In this document: one piece after another, positions 11,955 to 22,808 of the stretch
How the letters are laid out: each line of letters opens with the position of its first letter
Numbering within the stretch: position 1 is the first letter of the stretch
Assembly (NCBI RefSeq): GCF_023053635.1
Contig: NC_086176.1
Location: forward strand, 73,480,536 to 73,544,535
DNA length: 64,000 bases
DNA from: Elgaria multicarinata webbii
Taxonomy: Eukaryota; Chordata; Lepidosauria; Squamata; Anguidae
Direction: 5' to 3'
Program-made: the position numbers and the translations under genes
Notes under the pieces: generated by a model
Databases searched by the model: none
Seen by the model: only the letters and a program-made list of their open reading frames with translations
Told to the model about the DNA's origin: nothing

Positions 11955-12092
11955 ATATTGCATATCATAACCTGCTGCTCTCCAGATGTTTGAAATTACA
12001 AGTCCTAGCATTCCTGACCATGAGATATACTGATTTGCAATGATGGGAGTTGTAGTCCAGCACCTTTGGAGGGCACCAGGTTGGGGAAAGGC
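11955..12092. mobile_element. Palindromic MITE carrying ACAACTCCCA-type arms
   Basis: CTGCTCTCCAGATGTTTG at the left and GGAGGGCACCAGGTTGGGG at the right, with TGGGAGTTGTAGTCC between, match the family also at 45035-45150 and 36425-36535. Confidence 0.7.
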
Positions 12093-12179
12093 TGCTCTAA
12101 ACAAAAAAAGAGAAGTAGGTGGCCCTAAGTTGTTTGTCATCAGTTTTCCACAACCCCACAGTCACCTCTGCATATCATA

Positions 12180-13402
12180 TTCTCCATCCTGACCTCATGG
12201 TTTATCTGCTTTGGGAGAGTAAGAATTTCACTTGCACTTTCTGCCTCCTTAGGGAGGATGTGGCGTTATAGGGCTGTGAGCCTTAACTCCCAATTTCCCT
12301 GCTTTTTGGAGCTTGGTTGAAAACTGTAGAGCTTTAATATTGTTTTGTAAACCGTAGGTTTTTTGTTTAATGAATTAGTATTAATGTACCAAATCCATTC
12401 CCATCCAGCTAATCCTTTCTAAACACCCACTGTCTCCCCTTTCCTTCTTTCAACTGGCAACTGACAACATTCCCACCATCACCCCAACTGTTATTCCATG
12501 TTCCCTTCAGCTCTCCCTGCCCACTTAACATTCTATGTTCAATGGATCTATTCCCCACTACCTTCCAAACTCAAACTCCAAGCATGAATTCATTATAAAC
12601 AAACAAACAAGAAATTTCTAGGTGGGAAAAGCAGTCTGGTTTGAATTGACAAACATGCTCTGTGTGTGTGTGACAAATAGGATTAAATACAGATGAACTG
12701 CCACAGAAACACGCAGTAAGGCCAAATGCCATACAAGAATTTCTGGTTCCGAAAGTAGAAATTTGCCTTTTTAAAATATGTCAAGCAAACTTTTAAAATA
12801 TGTCAAGCATTTTTAGTGCACTCATCATGCCCTACTCATGGTTGTTTATGGGCTCTTTAGCTGAAAATGTGACCCTCCAGTTTTGCTTCTGTATCTAACA
12901 AGCACTTTCCATGAGTTTATTTAGAGGAATAGGTCACATGTGTGCAATAAAGGCTGTTGTGTTTTGTGCTCTTTCTCCCCAACCCAGTGGCTGGGACTGA
13001 GCGTGTGTAGCCCTGAAAATCAGCGGTAGTGCCAGTCAGTTGGTTGTGCCAGTTCTCTGGTCAAGAAAAGGAGACTGCTGGATTTAGTCTACATACACTC
13101 ACACACATTCCCTGCCAAACTACTAATTAGCATGGTTCTTGTTTGATTATCTGATAGAGACCTACTGCACTATTTCAGCTGTTGCGAGCATGCATCATTG
13201 TATTGGAGAAAACTTAATAAGCCCCTGATATATGTTCAGTGCTACCACATGGCATCCTCAGGCAGTTGCCTGGCTCACAGAACCCTAGTAGAACACACCA
13301 CGGCAACCAGCTTAGGACTTTCTCCTCCTCCTCACCAGGTAGTAGGTGCCATTTTTCTTTTCAACAAAGCTGCAGAAGTTGAGTTGACTTCTGGGCATTA
13401 GA
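12180..13402. other. Unassigned DNA with one decayed repeat
   Basis: About 12800-12960 shares CTACTCATGGTTGTTTATGG and GTGACCCTCCAGTTTTGC with the repeats at 15044 and 43696. No gene is recognised. A short (GT)n lies at about 12660. Confidence 0.45.
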
Positions 13403-13430
13403 TGTGGTGTGGTGTGGTGTGGTGTGGTGG
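13403..13430. repeat. (GGTGT)n microsatellite
   Basis: Five to six tandem pentamers. Confidence 0.9.
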
Positions 13431-13443
13431 GGCTTTGCTACCA

Positions 13444-14083
13444 AGGCAGGATCTACACTATTCATTACACCGTTGTTTAAGTGCATTGTTGCGTCCTCCC
13501 TTGCTACGTTGATGCAACTTGAGCCCAGTCAATCGAAATACCTTTTCTTCTATCGTTTTACCCGGGCACACTCTTCTTTAGAACGTTCTTCATTATGCTC
13601 ATACCGGCTCTGAAGTAAACCTCCTTCTTCCGGTGACTCTGAGCTAGACCTGCTGGGATAAGCCGGCAGGGAGGCGGGGCGACGCGTAGGGACGAGGGAA
13701 GCCCTGCAGCGTCTTAAAGGGGCCACGTGCGCCCTGAAAGATAAGCGGTTTTTTAAAAAAATTAAGGCTCTGTCCCCTCTTTCACCGCCCCCTCCCCCTC
13801 CCCCTCCCCCTCCCCCTTGTCGCGTTGTGCCAGCTCTTCCTCCCCTAGAAAAGCCCTCATGTCCTAATCAGGGAGCAAAGACCATGGTCACGAGACATGA
13901 CTTTGAAAGACGGCATTGAATACAACGAAAGGTTGGGGCACATTGTTAGTTTTAAAACGATTTTAACAGAAAGTGGAACGGTTTTAAAAGTCAGAAGAAA
14001 CGTAACAACAACAGCATCACGTGACTGCTGATGTCATCTCTGCCAACTTGTTACGTTTCATCTAGACAAGTGTAGACGGGCTC
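13444..14083. mobile_element. CpG-rich non-autonomous DNA element with TCTACAC ends
   Basis: Degenerate inverted ends contain GGATCTACACT (left, about 13451) and, reversed from the right, CCGTCTACACTTG (about 14067). The interior holds a CpG-rich core near 13660-13740 and a (CCCCTC)n tract at 13787-13817. The CpG richness belongs to the element rather than to a recognisable promoter. Related ends occur at 30478, 57065 and 59641. Confidence 0.55.
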
Positions 14084-15043
14084 CAATACTTTCCCAGGGC
14101 ATTGGAGGAAATGGCAACTGCCACAAAAGCATACCAGCCATGTTTCTGTCATGGCAGCTATGTTTCTCCACACACAGTGGCGCAGACATCAACTCAGGTT
14201 CCAGGGCATTGTGGAGGAAAAACATGGCTGCAGCTGGGAGCTGCCGTTGCAACTATGGTAGGTCCCCCAGAGCATTCCACAATCCCTATGGGGATCCAGA
14301 CCACCATTTTAGGAGAGGGCCTCATCAGGCAGTCCCTAGGCAAAGCCTGCCTTAGCCCTGGAGCAGGCCCTGCCTTAGTTGTGGAGGCTGATGTTGAGCA
14401 GGCTGACGTTGAGATAAAGTACATAAAGACTTTAGTGAAATTGGAAAAACTGATCAGAGTAATAGATAAATACATACTTTAATTCCATTTCTTCTTGTAG
14501 AATGATTATACGACGGCTGCATCTTCCTCTTTTTCCAGAGGACTGCAGTAAACTAGTTTGCCAATCAATCTTTCATTTCTTTTTGAACACAGCTCTCTAG
14601 TTTCTGCAGTGCTTGACAGTGCTTTGGGCACCAAAGATCACACTGTTATTTTTAGCAAAATGAAAAATAAGATCTTGAGAAAGGTCAGTTCTTTCACGGT
14701 GCTAATTATATTGCTCTTGCGCTAGAAGGAGATAATATCATGATGGTGACTGGGAGAAATAGCTGGAATAGCTTATATAAATCTCCAGCAGGTAGCTCTC
14801 ATTAAAGTATACTTAGTTCTTTCCCCCCACTGAGTCATTCAACAGCACAGAATTCTTTTCTTTTATCCTCACACCCTGAAGGAGAGCAGGCACCAAACCC
14901 CTTTTGAGAATAACCAATTTCTATACATTGCTATTTTCTTATTAAATAAATAGGGCTCTGTGTACTTCTTTTTGCAGAAATAAACATTAGTCTTCATCAA
15001 GAATTATGTTAAATTGATAAGTAAATAATGATAACTATGGGCA
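14084..15043. other. Unassigned intergenic DNA
   Basis: Short inverted repeats around CAGGGCATTGKRGGA and an overlapping 126-codon open frame (14102-14482) suggest a decayed DNA element at 14090-14380. No protein domain is visible. Confidence 0.35.
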
Positions 15044-15270
15044 CTTCAAGGGCTTTTCTACATGAGGCATTTTTCCTGCACTCATCATTCCCTACTCATA
15101 GTTGTTTTCAGCTTCTTTAGATGATGTCATGACCCTCCAGATTTGCATCTGTGTCTAACAAGCACTTTCGGCGAGGGTTTTTTTTTTGTTTTTTTTTAAG
15201 AACAGGAAAAGTGTGGTATTTAATTGTAAAATGGAAAGAAAACACTTTTTCTTCTGGTCCTCAAGTCCAT
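15044..15270. mobile_element. Non-autonomous element, CTACATGAGGCATTT family
   Basis: Shares GGCTTTTCTACATGAGGCAT, then ATCATTCCCT, then ATGATGTCATGACCCTCCAG with 43696-43950, in the same order. A T-rich run interrupts it at about 15179-15199. Confidence 0.65.
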
Positions 15271-15369
15271 AGAATCTGTGCAACTTGGGTCGAAGTCATA
15301 GAAATCCGAACTCATTTGATTCTGGTGCAGATTTCTCCAACATCCCTACCTCCAGGATCTTAAGGCAGT

Positions 15370-15525
15370 GTACCAATTCCTGGGAACATGAGCAGGATGA
15401 TGCTATTGCACTCATGTCCTGATCATGGACTTTTGGTTGGGCGCATCTGTTTGGCCATTGTGGGAACCAGATGCTGGACTAGATAAGCCTTTGGTCTGAT
15501 CCAGCATGGCTCTTCTTAGGTTCTT
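15370..15525 (+). mobile_element. CR1/L3-like LINE 3' end
   Basis: CTGGACTAGATAAGCCTTTG and GTCTGATCCAGCATGGCTCT are typical of the 3' end of an older CR1/L3-type family. Parallel copies lie at 17856-18097 and 49005-49195. Confidence 0.7.
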
Positions 15526-16178
15526 CAGCATTTCAACTTCCATCCCAAATCTACACTCTTCCAAGTTGCTTTGGGAGACACCATCTGGAGTATATAAAAC
15601 CTTTATCACTGACTGGTTGATATACCTGCCATTGCGTGGGTCCTGGAAGAATGCCCCCATCCCCTCAGTCCCCATGTCCTTCTTCCTCATCTGTCCCATG
15701 TCTCCATACTTGCTGCTGCTGCCAGCAGCCCCACCATTGATGCCAAGCAGGTAGGGTCTCCATACTGCCCCGCTGCTTCTGCTCTGCCATCCATATTTGC
15801 AGCACTGAGATTGGGCATGTGTGGGTGGGCAGGTGGGTGGTGCCTGCTTCCTCGGTTCTCTTTTCTTTCCTCAGCCTGGCTACTGAGGTGGTGACAGCAG
15901 TGGACGGCAGTCACAGCTATCAGCTACCACAGCTATCAGCTACCATGCCGCTGGTGGGCCACTGCCCACATCCTCTGCTTCCCTCCTCTCATCAACATGG
16001 ACAGTTCCGTCAAAGGCATGCTTCAATATTACAGAGATCTCACAAGATGGCCCACGTGGCCACACACGATTCCCTGAGATTTCTGTTACACCTCCACCTC
16101 CCAGTATGCCTTCAGTTGCTGGGAGTTGTAGGCATCAGCCTAAGATACATTTTAATTTTAAAAAAATAGTTAAACCAC
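15526..16178. other. Unassigned intergenic DNA
   Basis: GC-moderate sequence with short overlapping open frames and no domain. A TGCTGGGAGTTGTAGGC piece near 16117 resembles the palindromic MITE arms. Confidence 0.35.
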
Positions 16179-16694
16179 AAAAATTCTGGATTTAAGGTTT
16201 TTGTTTTTGTTTTGTTTTGTTTTTTGAACTTTGCAAACGAAAATGTCAAGCTTCTGCCTCATCAGGAAGTGGGTAAATTTTTCCGGACATACAAACCCAC
16301 ACACATACTGTCAGCTTTATAGGTAGAGATACCACAGACCCTGAGCTCAAATCCTGCTGCCATATATGCAGTTTTTGGCATCAGTGCCACATTGGTATTC
16401 CAGAAGGATTCTGAAGACACGCTTCCATGCCGATTGGTGCAAACGACGCAAGAGAACAAGAAAACTCTTTGGTAAACACAATGAACATGGTGTCTTCAGA
16501 TGCTTTCTGAATACTAAGTGTCCATAAACATGACAATCCCTTTGCATGCTTCTGCTCAGCAATTAGAGCTGTCTGTAAATGCTGTACTTCCACAGACATT
16601 TCATGCAAATTCTTCTGTCTTTAGAGATTTCTTCAGATTATGTAATGAGACATCTGGCCTGGCCATTGGACCGCGGAGTGAAAAAAAAATTCTG
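16179..16694 (-). pseudogene. Candidate retrocopy of unknown source, minus strand
   Basis: A T-rich tract with interspersed G at about 16198-16226 looks like the A tail of a minus-strand insertion. The 10-bp repeat AAAAATTCTG occurs on both sides (16179-16188 and 16685-16694), as expected of LINE-mediated target duplication. The roughly 495-bp body is not one of the repeat families I recognise here. Its minus strand has a short open stretch with NLHEMSVEVQHLQTALIAEQ, but stops break the remainder. The source could be an mRNA fragment or an L1-type tail. Nine bases separate the duplication from the T tract, which weakens the case. Confidence 0.5.
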
Positions 16695-16932
16695 TGGGGA
16701 TCACGGCTATTGAATTTCACTCATAAAGTGAGGAAGTAGGCGTCAGGCGCTGGATTAAGCCCACCAAATGAGAAGCAGAGGAGTGGGTGAAATGACACCA
16801 TGCATGAAGCCATGCAAACACTTCGCAGTTGTGAATTTTCAGGATTCACTGGCTGTACATCAGGCATGAGTGAACTGAGTAAAAAAAAAAGCTATAAAAA
16901 TAAAATGGAATTTGCCAGTGAATGGCGGGTGG

Positions 16933-17301
16933 TACTAGGCCAGGATGGGCCACATGTGGCAAACTATGGTCCCTCTGGCCATTTTTCAGTTGGGGCAGCA
17001 GTTGATTTGGCTGATACAGCAGCGACATCAACAATAAAAAAGGCCACATTTTTTCTTTAGAGCAAGTGCATGCCTTGCTAGGCAGCAGAATTGCCCTCCC
17101 AGGAGCATGCCCCCTTTTTACAAAATTACAGCTATTTTGCTGCAGCTGCTGCTGCTCCTGCATTACTACGTTTTGGTAGCACATTTGGTGGTGCTGATGC
17201 AGCAGCAATTTTGGTGGCAATAGGGAGGGGTGCACCCCCACTGTGTTCTGGGCAGGATTGGCCCCCCATATCCACCGAAGTTGCCCACCCCTGTACTAGA
17301 T
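16933..17301. mobile_element. hAT-like MITE with 8-bp duplication
   Basis: It starts CAGGATGGGCCACATGTGG (16941) and ends, reversed, CAGGGGTGGGCAACTTCGG (17293). The flanks TACTAGGC and TACTAGAT match in 6 of 8 positions, as expected of an old hAT target duplication. Non-coding, with CAG/CTG-rich interior. Confidence 0.75.
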
Positions 17302-17855
17302 GAAGCAAGAGAAGAACATACCCACCAGAAAGGTGCAAACACAGAGGCCAGCCTTTCAGTCTTAAGTTCTTCATTTCCATGCTTGTGCTCTGAAAGCAAA
17401 GGATTGTGTATTTTATGGAGGCTCAGAATCCATAAGCAGAAGGGAGAGTTCTTTTCGAATACATGGGGCTCTTGTATGCAATATGGTACTCAAGCGAAGA
17501 TACTCATGCAAGGAGGGATTTCCTGCCTCCCTCCTCCCCACTGCAGCCCCCTCCACCTCCTCTAAAGCCAGGGACTATCATGAAAGGCCTGGAATGTAGC
17601 ACAGAAGGCTGCAGAGAGAGAGAGGGAGGAATTATCCAACAATGGGCAGAGGCAGCTTGTATGAGCAGGAATCACTTATACAAACTGGCTCCCCCCAATT
17701 TTGGGCAATTCCCCCTCCCACCTCAACCTTCCCATGCCACGTCGCAGAACATTTGTGAGAGTCCCTCCGTTCCCCAGGAGAGACTTGGGGGTACAACGGG
17801 GACTGCACAATTGGGGGAGAGGGAGTGGGGAATTCCCTTTGCATGAGCATCCTTG
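17302..17855. other. Unassigned intergenic DNA
   Basis: A C-rich, pyrimidine-biased stretch lies at 17520-17560. Overlapping open frames (for example 17463-17846) lack any recognisable domain. Confidence 0.35.
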
Positions 17856-18097
17856 CACTCATACTACTCAAGAGAGTTAGACAAATTCATGGAAGATAAA
17901 GCTCTGGCTACTAGTCATGATGGTTCTGTATTGCCTCCAATCTCAGAGGCAGTATGTCAGTTGCTGGGGAACATGAGAGGGATGGTGCTCTTACACTCGT
18001 ATCCTACTTGTGGGCTTCCCAGGCATCTGACTGGAACAGGACACTGAACTAGAAAGACATTTGGTCTTTCCCAGCAATGTTCTGCTTAGGTTCTTAT
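17856..18097 (+). mobile_element. CR1/L3-like LINE 3' end
   Basis: A frame reading LDKFMEDKALATSHDGS, then CCCAGGCATCTGACTGGAA and the GAACTAGAAAGACATTTGGT end, parallel the copies at 15370 and 49005. Confidence 0.75.
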
Positions 18098-18346
18098 GGG
18101 TACAGCCCACGGCTTTTCAAAATGCAGTGGGAAAATAAATAAATCCAGACGTTTGGGTTAGACAACCAGAGATCCTTAATGATCTCCTGAGGAACTGAAA
18201 ATATCATCTTGACAATATTTTCTGCATGCCAAGTTGAGAAAGTCAAAGGTCTAGGTGACCCAAGGTGAAATATAAAAACAGATGAAGAATGGGTGACATT
18301 TATGAGTTCGTAATGCAGAGCACAAACTTTCACATGTATCTTATGA

Positions 18347-18375
18347 CTCTCTCTCTCTCTCTCGCTCTCTCTCTC
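18347..18375. repeat. (CT)n microsatellite
   Basis: Dinucleotide run with one G interruption. Confidence 0.95.
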
Positions 18376-18567
18376 GGCTAGTTCAGAAGGTTCACAGAAA
18401 ATGCCATAGAACTCAGAGATCTGTAGGTTGTGTGCTAAGGTAACAACAACAAAAAGGACAAGGGGTTATCTGGTAAGGTCACAAGAGAATGGAGAATGTT
18501 CACTGATGTTTTAAGCTGTCTTCATGGTATCAGAACAAGAAAATACTCATAAAGGGCTTTTCTTAAG

Positions 18568-18615
18568 GTTTTTTTTTAATCCTTTACCAAGTAAAGTAAA
18601 GGATTAAAAAAAAAC
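18568..18615. repeat. Perfect 20-bp hairpin, 8-nt loop
   Basis: Arms at 18568-18587 and 18596-18615 are exact reverse complements. Each contains a run of nine T or A joined to AATCCTTTAC or its complement. Confidence 0.9.
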
Positions 18616-19029
18616 TTTACTAATTCTTTGTGGAATAAAATTCTGATTCTCTATGCATGATTTTCCCAGGGTTTTTCCTTATCTGCCTTTCTATATGTTC
18701 CATTACATAATGTCTACGTGGTGCTGTTGAATTGCGCAACTTCGCTAGAATTTCATTCTGCCATTCTTGGATATACTAGACTTCCCCTGATAACAACCCC
18801 CACTAAAATGGTTGCAAAGTACAAGAGAGGCATTGGAGGTTGATGTTATTTTGTAAAGAACTTGCAAACTGAAGAATCATGACTACACCATAAATGCCTT
18901 ATGTATAAAGGTTCGTTCACACATTAAGCTAACCTGAAAGTTGTCTTTCGATTCTGCAGTAATAATCATACGTCTTTAAAAAAACCACACCTTGCCATTC
19001 CTTGAAGGTGCTCAGGTTGGCACACATGA
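18616..19029. other. Unassigned intergenic DNA
   Basis: The sequence ATGGTTGCAAAGTACAAGAGAG near 18810 has a weak counterpart near 1062 (ATGGTTGCAAACTACAGGAGAG), followed in both by a GATGATGTT-like element. This hints at a shared unnamed repeat. Confidence 0.35.
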
Positions 19030-19170
19030 CTGATTCCTCTTTTTATCTTCACAACAACCCTTGGATGTAGGTTAGACTGGGATGAAAATAATTTGCTCAG
19101 GATGAACCAGAAGGCTTTGTGCTGGAGGGGAATTTGAACCCATGGTCCTCCAATCTAACTGCTTCATGGC
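19030..19170 (-). mobile_element. Antisense MIR-like (CORE) SINE
   Basis: Order on the + strand: TCTTCACAACAACCCTTGGATGTAGGTTAG, a GAAAATAATTTGCTCA region and GGGAATTTGAACCCATGGTC. This matches the reverse complement of a MIR/CORE SINE, with the tRNA B-box part last. Confidence 0.65.
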
Positions 19171-19960
19171 TCTTTCTCTCTTTATAATTTCAAAGTGTTG
19201 CCAGGAAAACTGGGATACTGGAGAGCACAAAAAGGAGTTGTGCTGGGAGTATGCCAGGATATGCAAGATTCACAGTCCTCCCACGCTCCCAACACATCCC
19301 CAGGACAGAGAATGGCATCAATAGGAGGGAAATAGTTTGAGCATGGTTGTAGTGGTGGGGATGGGTGGGTTGGAACCAGAAAGGGAAGGAAGGAAAATGC
19401 TTCTCCTCCCTCCATTTCACCCTGCCAGCACAAGCTCAGCAGGGGGTTGAACAAGGTGGTTCCTCTGACTTCTGATCTCCTCGCCCCACTGGTAGGATTT
19501 CTCTGCTCAAGAGCTAAAACTAACTCACTAAAGAGTTGATTTTCAACAGAGACTGATAATAAAATGATGTTAATATGATGCTTAAAAGTCCTAGGAGGAT
19601 AAATCTGTCTTAGCCTGACACCAAAAAGACATTAAAGATACCAGGCGAGCCTCTCTTGGGTGAACATTCCACAAATGGGGGGCCACCACCAAAAAGAGCC
19701 TCTCCCTTGTGATCACCCTCCAGAAGGGGATCTACACTAGTATATGAAAACTTTGTTTTTACAGTCATTGAACATTTTGTTTTTGAATGATTTAAAATGT
19801 AGCACTTTTAAAAATGTTTCCTTACTTTTCTCTTTCCGTGGGAATGCATTCCTTTTGGCCACACTAAGAAAAGAAATCCATTTGTTCTATTCTGCCAATT
19901 TCTCCTCCCACTTCGTCTTCTCTCGAGACAATCCTCCACCTACAAAAAATCCAGCAAGCA
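19171..19960. other. Unassigned DNA with decayed LINE/DNA pieces
   Basis: 19600-19730 resembles an antisense LINE 3' untranslated region like that at 31975-32110 (ACATTCCACA and similar words). GGATCTACACTAGTATATGA at 19730 resembles the terminal motif of the TCTACAC element group, but no right end was found. Confidence 0.35.
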
Positions 19961-20617
19961 GCCTCCCAAGCTGAATATGAGCCAACAGTGTGATATGGCT
20001 GCAAGAAAGGCAAATGCTATTTTGGGCTGCATTAATAGAAGTATAGCTTCCAAATCACATGAGGTACTGGTTCCTCTCTATTTGGCCCTGCTTAGGCCTC
20101 ATCTGGAGTATTGCATGCAGTTCTGGGCACCACACTTCAAGAAGGACGCAGACAAGCTGGAGCATGTTCAGAGGAGGGCAACCAGGATGATCAGGGGTCT
20201 GGAAACAAAGCCCTATGAAGAGAGACTGAAAGAACTGGGCACGTTTAGCCTGGACAAGAGTAGATTGAGGGGAGACATGATAGCACTCTTCAAATACTTA
20301 AAAGGTTGTCACACAGAGGAGGGCCAGGATCTCTTCTCGATCCTCCAAGAGTGCAGGACACGGAATAATGGGCTCAAGTTAAAGGAAGCCAGATTCCAGC
20401 TGAACATCAGGAAAAACTTCCTGACTGTTAGAGCAGTACGACAATGGAATCAGTTACCTAGGGAGGTTGTGGGCTCTCCCACACTAGAGGCATTCAAGAG
20501 GCAGCTGGACAACCATCTGTCAGGGATGCTTTAGGGTGGATTCCTGCTTTGAGCAGGGGGTTGGACTAGATGGCCTTGTAGGCCCCTTCCAACTCTACTA
20601 TTCTATGATTCTATGAA
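19961..20617 (+). mobile_element. CR1 LINE, 3' third with long open frame
   Basis: An unbroken frame (19977-20534, 185 codons) encodes the C-terminal region of CR1 ORF2: CDMAARKANAILGCINRSIA, LRPHLEYCMQFWAPHFKKD, RRATRMIRGLE, RGDMIALFKYLKGC and RQWNQLPREVV. The 3' untranslated end holds GGGGGTTGGACTAGATGGCC and finishes with ATTCTATG octamers. It is 5'-truncated, so the reverse transcriptase core and endonuclease are missing. The intact frame implies a fairly recent insertion compared with the copy at 7836-8870. Confidence 0.95.
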
Positions 20618-22051
20618 ATAGAATGACTTATTTCAGAGAAGTTCAAAATAAAAACCGGAGAACAGACAACAATAAAACATCACAAACTATACGTCATGTG
20701 GTGAAATACTACCAAACGCACACTTAAAAATGGCAAGACACGTTTTTTCAGACTAAGGAGGCACTCGAAGGGCCTTTGCTACAGGTAGGTACATGAGGGA
20801 AGAGGCATTTCTTCATGCGATGCTGAGGTTCTGGTATTGTGTGAAGTGAGAACTCAGTTAAAAGTACCAAGTTCAGCCAATGACGTTGGGAACATCACAT
20901 GTGTTGCCTTATGTACATGTCTCACAATTGTTATGACAAATAAGATGAGGGTTGTAATGCTTTCCATGTGCTGAAAAGTGCTATAGAAATGAATAATGAT
21001 GAAATGGCCTTGCAAAGGCAAAGCCATTACCAATTTCATTTTTCCTTATGTTCATTTAACTTGTCTATGAACATTAAATATAACACAATGGTTCCAGGTT
21101 ACGGGGTGAGTTGGCTTCATTTTATGCATTCAGGCAGCAAATAATAAACCATGCTTGTATGAAAGTCCAGGTTTTCCCATAAATGTCCTTTTTCTTCATG
21201 AAGCATGAACACAGTCATTAAATCCAATAAAAGGTGCCTCCTAGATGGTACCCTTTTCATCTCTTTTTTAAAAATTGGAGCCACTTTGGACAGTCAAAAA
21301 CCAATCATGCAGTGCTCTCTAATTAGCCCCAGGTGGCAAATCTACGATCTCTGGTTGGCAACTCATTCTTAAAAGAAAACAGGATTTTGGAAGGATTATA
21401 TCATAACTGATCCAAGACCACCGGTACACATGGCACATAAGAGGAACCAGCACAAAGATAAGGCCCTGACCTGGAAAGCTTACGATCATTAAAACAAAAC
21501 GAAAAACACTGCTGAAGAGCCAGCAACATTATTGCTGCCTGCCCACTGATTCATTCTTGTGCCAGCTGACAGAAAAAAGCTGAGGTGTGTGGTTCAATGA
21601 CTCTTTGCGATGAACCACAAGGTTTTGTAAACATGCAAATTGCATCAGCTGGAGGAGGGCTGATAATTGAGGAGATCAGCACAAAAAAGTCTTCTGCTTA
21701 CAAACTGAAGCGGAAATGGAGGGTCATGAAAGAACCTGTAAACAACCATGACTAGGGCATTTATTTATTTATCTTATTACGTTTTTATACCGTCCCATAG
21801 CTGAAACTCTCTGATTGCAAAACAACATCCTTGTATGGAAAACCGCACAGAACCCCCTTTTTGCTCTATTTTTTCAGCCACTTATTGATGGGATTTGCTT
21901 CCAAGGAGCAATAACATAATCCATGGATATCCAGGATTGCATGTGTTGTTCTCCATCTACATGCGTACTTGAGGACAAAGTGCATCATCATGTAAATACA
22001 AGGTTAAATTTGAGGGGGGTTTCCATGGGAAATACAGAGAACAATCTTCTT
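20618..22051. other. Unassigned intergenic DNA
   Basis: An antisense retroposon tail (TTATTTATTTATCTTATTAC then ATACCGTCCCATAGC) lies at about 21758-21825. The rest is AT-rich with no gene seen. Confidence 0.4.
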
Positions 22052-22808
22052 GGGGGCTGTCTAAATGCTCGGAAAGCCCCGGGGTGGGTGTGCGGTGGTG
22101 CAGTGTCAATGATTTGATGCCGCTGCAATCGTTCCCCGGGGCTTTCCACAGAAAAAACATTGGAGACTTACCCCGACTTTTTTCTCTGGAGTGAGGAGAG
22201 GACATGCAATACAGTATCAAGGCAGCCCCTCACTTCATTCTGGAGTCACAGAGGAGGCGTACTGGGCAGTGCCTGGTGGAAGGTGGCCTGCGATTGGTCA
22301 CCTTCCACCAGGAAGAGGATGGGGGGGCAGCTTTGGTCTCCAGATGGCCACCCAGAAATCCCACGCTCTCTCCTCAGCATTGGGATTACCTGACGCCACC
22401 CTGGGGGAGGGAAAGTGCAGGGCTGGGCAAAACTGGTAATAGGCCCGGGCCAGATGGGAAATGTAGGCCCCATTTCAAACTGCTCATTAAGTATTTTTAA
22501 TCAGTTCTAAATACAAATTGCTCTCAGACCCATTCATGTGCTTTTGTCTCATCTTTGCTGGAGATGGGGGGTGAAGACACCTTGGCTTTTTGGCTGTCTT
22601 AAAATGGAGTCAGTACTGCTCACTCACAGGAGAGCTACTTTGTAACAAATCTTTACCAAAGGGTCCCCCTTTGCCTCTACCAGGAGGACTTGGAGTAGGC
22701 CCCTTCAAAATTGTAAGCCCATGCCAACTGGCCCCACTGGGCCCCCCCTCTGCCCAGCCCTGGGAAAGTGCAGGGTTTCTGAGGGAACCGGCGCCATGAA
22801 GACGCATT
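22052..22808. mobile_element. GGGGCTGTCT-family MITE, split by a hAT insertion
   Basis: It starts GGGGGCTGTCTAAATG. Its internal stem is CGGAAAGCCCCGGGG and CCCCGGGGCTTTCC, and its body words (ATTGGTCACCTTCCACCAGG, TTGGGATTACC) recur in the copy at 61879-62263. After removing the insertion at 22418-22762 its right part resumes and ends near GCCATGAAGACG. Non-coding. Confidence 0.75.
22410..22770. mobile_element. hAT-like MITE nested in another MITE
   Basis: The ends CAGGGCTGGGCA (22418-22429) and TGCCCAGCCCTG (22751-22762) are perfect 12-bp inverted repeats. The direct repeat GGAAAGTG is present on both sides (22410-22417 and 22763-22770), the 8 bp typical of hAT. The 345-bp body is non-coding. 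Confidence 0.9.

Larger units (their letters stand above)
11688..12178. repeat. Direct duplication of about 50 bp flanking two inserted elements
   Basis: A segment running from GCCCTAAGTTGTT to CACCTCTGCATATC occurs at about 11689-11732 and again at about 12123-12177 with few differences. Between the copies lie a MITE and a palindromic repeat. It is far too long for a normal target duplication. Confidence 0.75.

Noticed and set aside
13660-13740. CpG island promoter for an unannotated gene
   Set aside because: Inverted TCTACAC-type ends bracket the region and no coding exon follows. Treated as a transposon.
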